The notes under the pieces: generated by a model | What the model was told of the DNA's origin: nothing | Seen by the model: only the letters and a program-made list of their open reading frames with translations | Database searches by the model: none | NCBI GenBank assembly: GCA_029933535.1 | Contig: JAOZNZ010000137.1 | Span: 1-7,975 of the forward strand | DNA from: a bacterium | Lineage (GTDB): Bacteria > Auribacterota > UBA3054 > B51-G9 | DNA: 7,975 nt | Reading direction: 5' to 3' | In this document: positions 1-6,323 of the stretch, in pieces | Position numbering within the stretch: the stretch's first letter is position 1 | Layout: every line of letters begins with the position of its first letter | Translations under genes and position numbers: made by a program

Positions 1-1315
1 GTAACGCTATAACATTTTGAATCAGTAAATTCAGATTTATTTCTTTATAATCTAACTCCGTGCTTTTCTTCTCAAGTTCAGCTAAAGTTAATAAATCACT
101 TACAATATTTATAAGCCGTTGTGTATTTCGTTTTACAATCTCAAGATATTTATTCGTTTCACAGTCACATGTTTCTAAAGCCAAATCAAGATATCCGTTT
201 ATGGAAGTCAATGGAGTTTTCAATTCATGCGAAGCATTTGTAACAAAATCCTTTTTTATTTTTGACAGTTCTATGATATCGCTAATATCAAAAATTGAAA
301 TGATAATGTGTTCACCCGAATCGGAAATATCACCAACACAGATCAACTGCTTATCATTAATTTCAATTTGTTTTTTGATTTTCTTTTTACCGGCTACAAC
401 TGTTTCGATTAAATTTGTAAGTTCCGGTTCTCTCATCATTTCCCAATAAAATTTTCCAACAACAAATTCAGCACCGCTAAGATTTAAAAACGCGTCATTA
501 AAAAGCTGGATTTTCCCATCAGCTTCTAATGCCAAAACTCCTTCACTGATATTTGTTACAACAGCATTTAAAGTGTCCTTTTGAGAAGAAATTTCAGAAA
601 CATACTCTGAAAGATGTTCCGTCATTTCATTAAAATGCAAAGTGAGTTCACTAACTTCATCTGTACCGGCAACATGGATTTTATGAGAAAAATCTCCCTT
701 GGCAACAGCGCGAGACGCTATCATTAATTTCTTTATCGGGCTGGAAACTGTTCCGGCAATTATAATAGAAATGATTGCAGCAAGAAAAATAATGAGAATA
801 AGTGGAATTACCATTGTTTTTGTCAGACTCGACAATAGCTTGTGTATGTCATGAGAAAACATGCTGGTTCGCAAAATATAAGATGTGTCACCGGAATTTT
901 TTAACGGTAAAGCTACATAAAGCATGTTTTTTCTTAATGTGGCACTGTACCTTACCGATGAACCAATATCTCCCTTTTTGGCTTCAACTATTTCCGGTCG
1001 ACCGGCATGATTTTCCATTAACTCCGGATTTTCTTTAGAATCAGCAAGAACTTTCCCGTCATTTTTTATTATAGTAATTCGCGCACCGGAAAGGTTACCA
1101 AGTTTTACAACTGTTTCATTTAGTTTTTTAAAATCCCCAATTGAAATATATGGCGCAACCTGGTAATCTACCGTTTCGCCAATTTGTTGAAGTCTTTCGG
1201 TCAAAGTTTGATGAAAATGTTTCCCTGCAGCGTAACGAAAAATCCCGTAACCAATTAGCACAGCCGTAAAAACGGTCAGAAAAATACCGAAAAATATTTT
1301 AAAAGAAAGGTTCAT
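1..1315 (-). CDS. phoR: PhoR-type phosphate sensor histidine kinase, 3' end cut by window edge
   Basis: Reading the minus strand from the ATG at 1315 gives 438 uninterrupted codons to the left edge, with no stop, so the gene is partial. Visible in order: membrane segment (residues about 6-26); an extracytoplasmic sensor domain (about 30-160) with the motif VLADS (89-93) followed by MENHAGRPEI (100-109), typical of PhoR-like kinases; a second membrane segment (about 168-190); HAMP (about 191-236); PAS (about 247-350); and the HisKA dimerisation helix with the H-box SHELKTPLT, phospho-acceptor His363. The HATPase domain lies beyond the edge. Known role: autophosphorylates and passes the phosphate to PhoB when phosphate is scarce, under control of PstSCAB and PhoU. 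No Shine-Dalgarno sequence precedes the ATG; the 5' leader is a heptamer array. Probably co-transcribed with phoB, but separated from it by an unrelated small gene. Family certain; phosphate specificity rests on phoB and pst next to it. Confidence 0.95.
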   Translation of the reverse strand, partial: MNLSFKIFFGIFLTVFTAVLIGYGIFRYAAGKHFHQTLTERLQQIGETVDYQVAPYISIGDFKKLNETVVKLGNLSGARITIIKNDGKVLADSKENPELMENHAGRPEIVEAKKGDIGSSVRYSATLRKNMLYVALPLKNSGDTSYILRTSMFSHDIHKLLSSLTKTMVIPLILIIFLAAIISIIIAGTVSSPIKKLMIASRAVAKGDFSHKIHVAGTDEVSELTLHFNEMTEHLSEYVSEISSQKDTLNAVVTNISEGVLALEADGKIQLFNDAFLNLSGAEFVVGKFYWEMMREPELTNLIETVVAGKKKIKKQIEINDKQLICVGDISDSGEHIIISIFDISDIIELSKIKKDFVTNASHELKTPLTSINGYLDLALETCDCETNKYLEIVKRNTQRLINIVSDLLTLAELEKKSTELDYKEINLNLLIQNVIAL

Positions 1316-1371
1316 GTGTCAGGTGTCAGGTGTCAGGTGTCAGGTGTCAGGTGTCAGGTGTCAGGTGTCAG
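1316..1371. repeat. Perfect tandem heptamer array (GTGTCAG)x8
   Basis: Eight exact copies of GTGTCAG in direct tandem. On the minus strand the array fills the whole space between the four-helix-bundle gene and phoR: its first copy supplies that gene's TGA stop (1370-1368) and its last copy touches the phoR ATG. Perfect identity suggests recent expansion by slippage. The same heptamer recurs at 3610-3637, 3681-3694, 3738-3758 and near 4745, so it is a dispersed genomic motif rather than a phoR-specific signal. Confidence 0.95.
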
Positions 1372-1754
1372 GGCCATCGGCGCTCTTTTTCAGGTAACTT
1401 TTGTTCAAGCGTTTTTTCTAATCCGTTAAGCATACGAATACACTCTTGATAACGTTTCTTATATGATAAATAAACAGAATCTGTTATATAACTTTTGAGT
1501 TTTGCAATATATAAATGGTGAATTGTCTCTGCAGCTTCGCCTCTGCTTCGATTAACGCCTTCAATTTTATTTTTAATGTGTCTGTCATCGTTTTTTTCGG
1601 CCAGTTGAGCAGGAGAACTATTTGACGACCTTCGTACTTGCGATCCCAATTCATAACGCTCTTCCGCAGGCCACTTATGCGCAAGATCACAAATTTCTAT
1701 ATGTAAGACACAAAGTTTTTGATATACATCTAAATCTTCTACTTTCATGTACAT
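1368..1754 (-). CDS. Four-helix-bundle protein of the 23S rRNA intervening-sequence (IVP) family
   Basis: A 128-residue protein, the usual length for this family of small helical bundles, found in 23S rRNA intervening sequences and scattered through genomes; biochemical function is unknown. Family signs: the opening VEDLDVYQKL (normally L-x-VYQ), WPAEERYELGSQVRRSSNS (normally P-x-EE-x-Y-x-L-x-x-Q-x-RR), then SPAQLAEKNDDR in place of the common S-x-P-x-N-IAEG, and a C-terminal helix with RMLNGLEKTL (normally RML-x-GLI). It is related to the Avd accessory protein of diversity-generating retroelements, but no reverse transcriptase is visible. I chose ATG 1754 because GGAG lies 6 nt upstream; in-frame ATGs at 1793, 1766 and 1748 are worse placed. 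It interrupts phoB and phoR and is bounded by inverted GTGTCAG-type arrays, which suggests insertion as a unit. A role in phosphate signalling is not indicated. Confidence 0.85.
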   Translation of the reverse strand: MYMKVEDLDVYQKLCVLHIEICDLAHKWPAEERYELGSQVRRSSNSSPAQLAEKNDDRHIKNKIEGVNRSRGEAAETIHHLYIAKLKSYITDSVYLSYKKRYQECIRMLNGLEKTLEQKLPEKERRWP

Positions 1755-1784
1755 AATTTTCTCCATAATTATTAAACTTAAACT

Positions 1785-1819
1785 CCTGAACACTGAAACC
1801 TGACACCCGACACCTTAAC
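1785..1819. repeat. Decayed heptamer array, inverted relative to 1316-1371
   Basis: Five period-7 units: CCTGAAC, ACTGAAA, CCTGACA, CCCGACA, CCTTAAC. The best are reverse complements of TGTCAGG. It lies between the phoB stop and the start of the four-helix-bundle gene, so that gene has related arrays in opposite orientation on its two sides. Confidence 0.8.
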
Positions 1820-2506
1820 CTACTCCTCAATCTTATATCCCACACCACGAATGTTCTTGATAAACTCCCCTGCAACACCCATTTTTGTACGCAGGTGTTT
1901 TATGTGGACATCTACGGTTCTTTCTTCAACGATTTTTTCATTACCCCACAGATAATCAAGAATTTTATCTCTCGAAGAAACATAGCCCGGTTTTCTTAAA
2001 AGCTGTTCAAGAATCTTAAATTCCGTTGTTGTAAGATTAATAACTTTCTCTTTTACCTTAACTTCAAATTTGTTCGGGTCAACTTCAAGAATATCTCCAA
2101 AAATAATCTTCTTCTTTTCCTTGTCTGCAGGGACAGAACTGCGCCGGAGAACTGCCTTTACTCTCGCAACAAGTTCACGAGGCTCAAACGGTTTGGTGAC
2201 ATAGTCATCGGCACCGAATTCCAGACCGAGAATTTTATCGGTTGTTTCAGATTTCGCGGACAAGATTATTATTGGTATATTTGAATAATCATCAGAAGAT
2301 TTTAATCTTCTGCAAATATCCATCCCGCTTTCATCCGGCAGCATTAAATCAAGGATTATTAAATCCGGCTTGATTTTAGGCAGCTTGCAATACAAGTCGG
2401 AAGCATTTTCGAATTCGAAAGCTCTGTATCCGGCTTTAGTCATATTAATTGAAACCAGCTCAAGGATATCAGGTTCATCATCAACTATAAAAATTAATTC
2501 ATTCAT
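1820..2506 (-). CDS. phoB: PhoB/PhoP-type response regulator (OmpR family)
   Basis: 228 residues, full length for the OmpR/PhoB family. Receiver domain at about 3-120 with acidic pair Asp9-Asp10, phospho-acceptor Asp53 in LIILDLMLP, Ser83 at the conserved Ser/Thr position and Lys105 in TKPF. Linker at about 125-135 (PADKEKKK), then a C-terminal winged helix (about 136-227) with TTTEFKILEQLL, the recognition-helix stretch RTVDVHIKHLRTKM and the closing RGVGYKIEE hairpin. Known role: when phosphorylated by PhoR it binds head-to-tail to 11-bp-phased half-sites and recruits RNA polymerase to Pho genes. It diverges from pstS across a 259-bp control region. The ATG at 2506 starts four residues before beta-strand 1, as expected. 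It has no Shine-Dalgarno sequence and sits right under a consensus promoter. Assignment as PhoB rather than another OmpR member relies on the pst/phoU/phoR context. Confidence 0.95.
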   Translation of the reverse strand: MNELIFIVDDEPDILELVSINMTKAGYRAFEFENASDLYCKLPKIKPDLIILDLMLPDESGMDICRRLKSSDDYSNIPIIILSAKSETTDKILGLEFGADDYVTKPFEPRELVARVKAVLRRSSVPADKEKKKIIFGDILEVDPNKFEVKVKEKVINLTTTEFKILEQLLRKPGYVSSRDKILDYLWGNEKIVEERTVDVHIKHLRTKMGVAGEFIKNIRGVGYKIEE

Positions 2507-2514
2507 AATGTAAT

Positions 2515-2543
2515 ATTATAAGAGTTTCAGTTTTATATGTCAA
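2515..2543 (-). promoter_or_regulatory. Exact consensus promoter of phoB, predicted leaderless transcript
   Basis: On the minus strand TTGACA (2543-2538) and TATAAT (2520-2515) are separated by exactly 17 bp, a full match to the sigma-70/sigma-A consensus. The -10 box ends only 8 nt before the phoB ATG. The likely start is the A at 2509 or the A of the ATG itself at 2506, giving a leader of 0-3 nt. No 11-bp-phased half-sites overlap it, so it looks constitutive rather than Pho-box controlled. Confidence 0.8.
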
Positions 2544-2547
2544 TCAA

Positions 2548-2661
2548 TTTGAAATTTGAAACTTGAAACTTTTTCTTTTTATTTCGTTCTTATTAACGAA
2601 TAACCATTAACCATTAACTAATAACTACTCTTTGACCTCTAACCTCTGACCTCCGACCTTA
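2548..2661. repeat. Period-7 filler repeats in the phoB-pstS divergent region
   Basis: Three different heptamer families lie in succession: YTTGAAA three times (2548-2568), CCATTAA twice with looser flanking variants (about 2592-2626), and RACCTCY-like units four times (2634-2661: GACCTCT, AACCTCT, GACCTCC, GACCTTA). No reading frame or known site explains them. Their 7-bp period differs from the 11-bp phase expected for PhoB binding. Confidence 0.75.
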
Positions 2662-2708
2662 ACACATTCTTAACAAAAAACACATTTTAAATTAAAAACA
2701 ACTTCATA
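2659..2708 (+). promoter_or_regulatory. Putative Pho box upstream of pstS
   Basis: TTAACA at 2659-2664 and again at 2670-2675, exactly 11 bp apart, followed in the same phase by a mismatched site at 2681, TTAAAA at 2692-2697 and TTCATA at 2703-2708. The half-site matches the Bacillus PhoP box (TT[A/C/T]ACA repeated every 11 bp) rather than the E. coli CTGTCAT form. It lies 58-107 bp upstream of the pstS ATG, and the last half-site is 13 bp before a possible -10 (CATAAT, 2722-2727), a workable activator position. The same pair recurs at the right edge of the window. Confidence 0.6.
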
Positions 2709-2713
2709 GAATA

Positions 2714-2741
2714 TTGGCGTTCATAATAAATAACTTAAAAT
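2714..2741 (+). promoter_or_regulatory. Candidate core promoter of the pst operon
   Basis: Weak -35-like TTGGCG (2714-2719), 16-bp spacer, -10-like TAAAAT (2736-2741), which would start the transcript about 18 nt before the ATG. An alternative is CATAAT at 2722-2727, placed just after the last Pho half-site and needing activator instead of a -35. Both are imperfect, as expected for an activator-dependent promoter, and the sequence alone does not decide between them. Confidence 0.4.
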
Positions 2742-2753
2742 TATTAACAAAAA

Positions 2754-2759
2754 AAGGAG
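2754..2759 (+). promoter_or_regulatory. Shine-Dalgarno site of pstS
   Basis: AAGGAG, 6 nt before the pstS ATG. It is notable because phoB, phoR, pstC, pstA, pstB and phoU show no such site; in this window only pstS and the four-helix-bundle gene do. Confidence 0.85.
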
Positions 2760-2765
2760 AAAAAA

Positions 2766-3602
2766 ATGAACACAAACAAACTTAATGTTTTAATATTGTC
2801 AATTGTATTTATAGTCATCAGCTTTTTATGCACTCCATGTTATGGCGAAAAAATCGTGATCGACGGCTCTACGACCGTTGGGCCTATAGCAAAAGCTTTT
2901 GCAGAATATTATATGGGCAAAAATAAAGGCGTAAATGTTACTGTTAGTGAATCCGGAAGCGGAAACGGTGCCAAAAGTCTGATTAACGGTACTTGTCAGA
3001 TCGCTGATATGTCTCGCTTTATGAAAGAAAAAGAATTCAAAGCTGCTGCAAATAATGGTATTATGCCGGTCGCTCATGTTGTCGCTCTTGATGGCTTGCC
3101 AATTCTCGTTCATCCTTCTAATCCAATAAAAGGATTGACTATTGAACAAATTCGTGATATTTATCTTGGTAAAATTAAAAACTGGAAAGATGTCGGCGGA
3201 CCAAATTTGAAAATCGTTAAAATCAGCCGCGATACTAATAGCGGAACCTACGAAACTTTTGAGAAACTGGTTATGAACAAAGAAAAACTTGCTAAAGATG
3301 TAGAATATGTCGGAAGCAACGGAGCAGCACGCCAGCGCGTTCAAAAAACCAAAGGTGCCATATCTTACGCGGGACTAGGTTTTGTTGATAAAACTGTAAA
3401 AGCTTTAGAAATTAACGGAATTTATCCAAATCAGGAAACTATTACAAGTGGTGTTTATCCGATCGCGCGACCACTATTTATGTTTACAGACGGCTATCCA
3501 AAACTCGGAACGGAACTATATAAATTCATCACGATCTACCTTTCAGAAGATGGTCAGGAGATCGTTGAGTCGATTGGATTTATTCCGGTAACAAGTTATT
3601 AG
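2766..3602 (+). CDS. pstS: PstS phosphate-binding protein of the ABC transporter
   Basis: 278 residues, normal for the shorter PstS type. A Sec signal peptide covers about residues 1-27 (Lys5, hydrophobic 7-21, probable cut after CYG). A Cys at 25 is preceded by a poor lipobox (CTP), so lipid anchoring is doubtful. The mature protein begins with the phosphate-binding signature: VIDGSTTVGP (31-40), SGSGNG (63-68), the Asp81/Ser83 loop in IADMSR, VVALDGLPILVHPSNP (105-120), the conserved LTIEQIRDIYLGKIKNWKDV (124-143), and SRDTNSGT (154-161), which contributes the second ligand loop. Role: captures phosphate outside the cytoplasmic membrane and delivers it to PstC/PstA. First gene of the operon, with its own strong Shine-Dalgarno sequence and a putative Pho box upstream. 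Hairpin repeats right after its stop may favour its expression over the downstream genes (inference). Confidence 0.96.
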   Translation: MNTNKLNVLILSIVFIVISFLCTPCYGEKIVIDGSTTVGPIAKAFAEYYMGKNKGVNVTVSESGSGNGAKSLINGTCQIADMSRFMKEKEFKAAANNGIMPVAHVVALDGLPILVHPSNPIKGLTIEQIRDIYLGKIKNWKDVGGPNLKIVKISRDTNSGTYETFEKLVMNKEKLAKDVEYVGSNGAARQRVQKTKGAISYAGLGFVDKTVKALEINGIYPNQETITSGVYPIARPLFMFTDGYPKLGTELYKFITIYLSEDGQEIVESIGFIPVTSY

Positions 3603-3609
3603 GATTAAA

Positions 3610-3764
3610 GTGTCAGGTGTCAGAGGTCAGGTGTCAGGTTATTCCCCCTTTCTTAAAGGGGGTTGGGGGATTTGATCCAGGTGTCAGGTGTCAGGTTATT
3701 CCCCCTTTCTTAAAGGGGTTAGGGGGATTTGATCCAGGTGTCAGGTGTCAGGTGTCAGAGTCAG
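3610..3764. repeat. Composite repeat: heptamers plus two tandem GC-rich hairpin units
   Basis: GTGTCAG heptamers (3610-3637, 3681-3694, 3738-3758) surround two 50-bp units at 3631-3680 and 3688-3737 that differ at only two positions and start 57 bp apart. Each unit holds an inverted repeat: CCCCCTTT 3644-3651 with AAAGGGGG 3655-3662 (loop CTT), and CCCCTTT 3702-3708 with AAAGGGG 3712-3718. No T-tract follows, so these are not classic terminators. Translated, they give the IPPFLKG-type phrases often seen in spurious ORFs. They resemble REP-like dispersed elements and could act as RNA stabilisers or attenuators between pstS and pstC. Confidence 0.9.
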
Positions 3765-3804
3765 AAATCAATCTTTCAACCTTCACACTTTCCCACCGTA
3801 TCAT

Positions 3805-4731
3805 ATGCATTATAACAAAAAACAAAGTCTTGTCTTCAGTAAAAAAGATGCTACCCTTCAGTGGCTTGGTTCCTCAATAGGCAAGGGTTTTCTGTTTCTA
3901 ATTGCTTCTTTTTCTGCCGTCATAGTCTTTTTAATTTTTTGGTTCATAGTAAAAGACGCAATTCCTTTTTTCGCTGAAAAAGGCTTTAAAGAATTTTTTA
4001 CAGGGACAAACTGGTATCCCGCTGCTGAACCGGGAGAGTTTGGCGCACTACCCATTTTTGTGGGAACTATTCTTGTAACTTTAGGCGCAATTATTATTGC
4101 TGTTCCTGTAGGCATTTGCGCAGCAGTTTGTTTAAGCGACATTTTACCTTTTAAAATACGGCAAATTGCTAAACCAATAGTTGAAATGCTTGCGGCTGTG
4201 CCCTCTGTTGCTTATGGATTTTTTGCACTTGTTATTTTTGCACCTTTTCTTCAAAGCCTCGGTGCTACTACCGGAACAAATGTTTTAAATGTTTCAATTA
4301 TTCTCGGAATTATGGCTTTGCCGACTATTGTCAGCGTTGCAGAAGACGCCCTTCAGGCGGTTGGAAAAGATTTGCGTGAAGGCAGTTATGCATTAGGAGC
4401 TACTCGCGCGGAAACATTAATTAAAGTAATTATCCCGGCGGCTGCAAGTGGTATCACCGCGGCAGTTGTTCTTGGAATTATGAGAGCAATAGGAGAAACA
4501 ATGGTTGTATGGATGGCTTCAGGAAACGCCGCTCAAATTCCGGAACCGATTTATAATGTTCTACAGCCTGTAAGAACTTTGACGGCAACAATAGCCGGTG
4601 ATATGGGCGAAGCCGATCATGTTATCGGTTCGATGCGCTATCATGTTTTATTTGCAATGGCGGCATCTTTATTGGCAATTTCTTTTTTGTGTAACTGGAT
4701 AAGCGAATGGATAACAACACGCGATCCGTAA
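3805..4731 (+). CDS. pstC: PstC, phosphate ABC transporter permease subunit
   Basis: 308 residues from ATG 3805, close to the usual PstC size. The open frame extends upstream to a GTG at 3745, but those codons are read from the heptamer repeat, so 3805 is preferred even though no Shine-Dalgarno sequence is visible. About six membrane segments: 29-50, 82-106, 128-150, 161-177, 212-238 and 281-299. After TM1 comes the expected extracytoplasmic loop FFTGTNWYPAAEPGEFGALP (64-83). The EAA loop that contacts PstB is at 192-217 (EGSYALGATRAETLIKVIIP onward), and the ARAIGET-type helix appears as MRAIGETMVV (226-235). Role: with PstA forms the phosphate channel in the cytoplasmic membrane. Second gene of the operon; the 202-bp gap after pstS is mostly repeats. 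Confidence 0.95.
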   Translation: MHYNKKQSLVFSKKDATLQWLGSSIGKGFLFLIASFSAVIVFLIFWFIVKDAIPFFAEKGFKEFFTGTNWYPAAEPGEFGALPIFVGTILVTLGAIIIAVPVGICAAVCLSDILPFKIRQIAKPIVEMLAAVPSVAYGFFALVIFAPFLQSLGATTGTNVLNVSIILGIMALPTIVSVAEDALQAVGKDLREGSYALGATRAETLIKVIIPAAASGITAAVVLGIMRAIGETMVVWMASGNAAQIPEPIYNVLQPVRTLTATIAGDMGEADHVIGSMRYHVLFAMAASLLAISFLCNWISEWITTRDP

Positions 4732-4849
4732 TCCGTAATCAGGCGTCAGGTGTCAGAGGACAGAGGACGGATAAAGAACAAAAAACAAAGGATAAAGCAC
4801 AGAAGTCAGAGAACTACCAACTACTATTCAACGAACTACGAACTAATAT
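4732..4849. repeat. Mixed short direct repeats between pstC and pstA
   Basis: Short period-7/8 runs follow one another: overlapping ATCCGTA-like units just after the pstC stop, GCGTCAG and GTGTCAG near 4742-4756, two AGAGGAC units, two GGATAAAG words, and CGAACTA twice (4832-4845) immediately before the pstA start. No promoter, Shine-Dalgarno site or terminator was found. Confidence 0.65.
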
Positions 4850-6196
4850 ATGCAATTGAAAACCAGAAAGTTTATTAATAAATTATTCAGCGGAATAGGT
4901 ATTACTTCCGTTGTGATAATGACTGCTTTTCTATTGATCCTTCTTACACCAATTACTTATAAAGGTCTGGGAGCTATTTTCTTTTCCGGAACTATTGAAT
5001 ACCGAATGCTGAATTATAAAGAATTCGGTCATGGGGATAAAGAGAATATTGAAAAAGAATTCGCGAAAGCTAAAACTGCTCGTGCACCGGTTTACTTACA
5101 GTTCGATTCTTTTAAAAAGGAAGTTAAAAAACTTGAGCCAAAAAAACGGCGGGAAATAAAAAATCAGTTAAAAGAAATTAAAGAAGCTTTAAAAGAATTA
5201 CTTGGACCTTTTCCAGATACTCCGATTCCGGTTCTTTTAAGAAATCAATACGGTCAGACTCGTTGGAAAAACGCGCAGGAAAAACTTCATCATGTCCTTT
5301 ATTCCGAAGAATGGGATTATTCCGATCCGACAAAACCCGGGATACAAGTTTTTGTCCCTCGGAAAAAATATTTCGCCGGGACTTCTTTTGAATCATTTTT
5401 CCCTTATTTGGAAAAAAATATTAAAAAAATGCTCCTCCCGAAATTCACTTGTTACTGGCAGTTTTTAACCGATAAATCTAAAGACGCTCATTTTTTCGGA
5501 GGAATAATGCCGGAAATCCTTGGAACAATTTATCTCGCCCTTGGAGCTATGATTTTCGCTGTGCCGCTTGGCATTCTCGCAGCTATTTATCTTTCCGAAT
5601 ACGCAAATCCGGGAAAAATTATAAGCTTTTTAAGAATTTGTATGGGGGCACTGGCAGGTGTTCCGAGTATCGTTTTTGGACTTTTCGGCCTGGCATTTTT
5701 TATTAATACAATTCATGTTTCGAATTCTAAAAGCGTGCTTGCGGGTTCAATGACACTTGCACTTTTAATTCTACCAACTGTTATTCGCTCGGCCGAAGAG
5801 GCGATTAAAGCTGTGCCGAACACTTATCGAGAAGCTTCTCTCGGTTTGGGCGCGGGAAAGTGGCATTCGGTTTGGACTATTGTTTTACCAAGCGCTCTTC
5901 CCGGAATTCTTACGGGAACTATTATTAGTCTTGGCAGAGCCGCAGGAGAAACAGCGCCCATAATTTTCACCGCCGCCGTAAGTGTTGGGCTTCCGTTAAA
6001 AATATGGGAAACTTTATCACAGCCTACGCCCGCGCTTTCATGGAACATTTATAATCTTTGTACAGAACATGAAGCCGTTGACGAAATCCGACACGTGCAG
6101 TATGGAATGGTATTTGTACTGATAGCAATTGTACTTTTATTTAATTTAACCGCGATAATTGCAAGAGCAAGAATTATGAAGAAGTTAAGAGGGTGA
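4850..6196 (+). CDS. pstA: PstA, phosphate ABC transporter permease with large extra loop domain
   Basis: 448 residues, whereas ordinary PstA has about 280-300. TM1 (about 14-35) is followed by an insertion (about 45-197) with no membrane segment, then the normal permease core: WQFLTDKSKDAHFFGGIMPEILGT (start at 203; the usual pre-TM2 glycine motif), TM2 222-246, TM3 260-285 with LAGVPSIVFGLFG (268-280), TM4 295-312, EAA loop 328-353 (EASLGLGAGKWHSVWTIVLP), TM5 to about 375 with GRAAGETAP (362-370), and TM6 417-438. The insertion contains a Lys/Glu-rich helical stretch (about 86-118), Trp- and Tyr-rich segments, and lies on the extracytoplasmic side by topology. Role: the second half of the phosphate channel. 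The frame is intact throughout, so the extra part is a true insertion and not a frameshift artefact. No Shine-Dalgarno sequence is seen; other start choices would remove TM1. Confidence 0.93.
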   Translation: MQLKTRKFINKLFSGIGITSVVIMTAFLLILLTPITYKGLGAIFFSGTIEYRMLNYKEFGHGDKENIEKEFAKAKTARAPVYLQFDSFKKEVKKLEPKKRREIKNQLKEIKEALKELLGPFPDTPIPVLLRNQYGQTRWKNAQEKLHHVLYSEEWDYSDPTKPGIQVFVPRKKYFAGTSFESFFPYLEKNIKKMLLPKFTCYWQFLTDKSKDAHFFGGIMPEILGTIYLALGAMIFAVPLGILAAIYLSEYANPGKIISFLRICMGALAGVPSIVFGLFGLAFFINTIHVSNSKSVLAGSMTLALLILPTVIRSAEEAIKAVPNTYREASLGLGAGKWHSVWTIVLPSALPGILTGTIISLGRAAGETAPIIFTAAVSVGLPLKIWETLSQPTPALSWNIYNLCTEHEAVDEIRHVQYGMVFVLIAIVLLFNLTAIIARARIMKKLRG

Positions 6197-6203
6197 GAAT
6201 TAA

Positions 6204-6239
6204 CCTAATTAGCCTAATTGACCTAATTGATCTAACTAA
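6204..6239. repeat. Period-9 direct repeat CCTAATTGA after pstA
   Basis: Units start at 6204, 6213, 6222 and 6231: CCTAATTAG, CCTAATTGA, CCTAATTGA, TCTAACTAA. They begin eight bases after the pstA stop codon. No function is evident; another example of gap-specific short repeats. Confidence 0.8.
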
Positions 6240-6263
6240 TGACCAAAAACCAATTCACAAGAA

Positions 6264-6300
6264 ATCCCCCTGCCCCCTTTAGTAAAGGGGGAATTAATCC
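6264..6300. repeat. Third copy of the GC-rich hairpin repeat, opposite orientation
   Basis: CCCCCTTT (6273-6280), loop AGT, AAAGGGGG (6284-6291), preceded by AATCCCCC and followed by AATTAATCC. Read in reverse complement it matches the two units at 3631-3737, so the family occurs here inverted. An 8-bp GC-rich stem without a T-tract is unlikely to terminate but could slow polymerase or protect mRNA ends. Confidence 0.85.
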
Positions 6301-6318
6301 AATAATCCATTAATCCAA
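6295..6318. repeat. Period-8 repeat TAATCCAW before pstB
   Basis: Three units (6295, 6303, 6311) end five bases before the pstB ATG and occupy the place where a Shine-Dalgarno sequence would normally lie. Confidence 0.8.
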
Positions 6319-6323
6319 TCCTT

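Noticed and set aside
60..1038. Plus-strand ORFs at 60-449 and 802-1038
   Set aside because: They lie opposite the continuous phoR frame, which contains clear HAMP, PAS and H-box motifs; they are antisense shadows.
1316..1371. GTGTCAG array as a cluster of E. coli-type Pho boxes (CTGTCAT core similarity)
   Set aside because: The period is 7 bp rather than the 11 bp needed for head-to-tail PhoB binding, and the motif also occurs inside the operon and in both orientations, so it looks like a dispersed repeat.
1368..1754. Diversity-generating retroelement accessory protein (Avd)
   Set aside because: The fold family is related, but there is no reverse transcriptase, template repeat or variable repeat in the window.
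1316..3764. CRISPR array
   Set aside because: Repeats are 7-50 bp without regular unique spacers, and there are no cas genes.
3745..3804. Upstream GTG start of pstC, adding 20 residues
   Set aside because: The extra codons come partly from the heptamer repeat and the residues do not look like a PstC N-terminus.
3617..3880. An 87-residue plus-strand ORF with repeated IPPFLKG phrases
   Set aside because: It is translated from the hairpin/heptamer repeats and overlaps the start of pstC in another frame; a typical spurious ORF.
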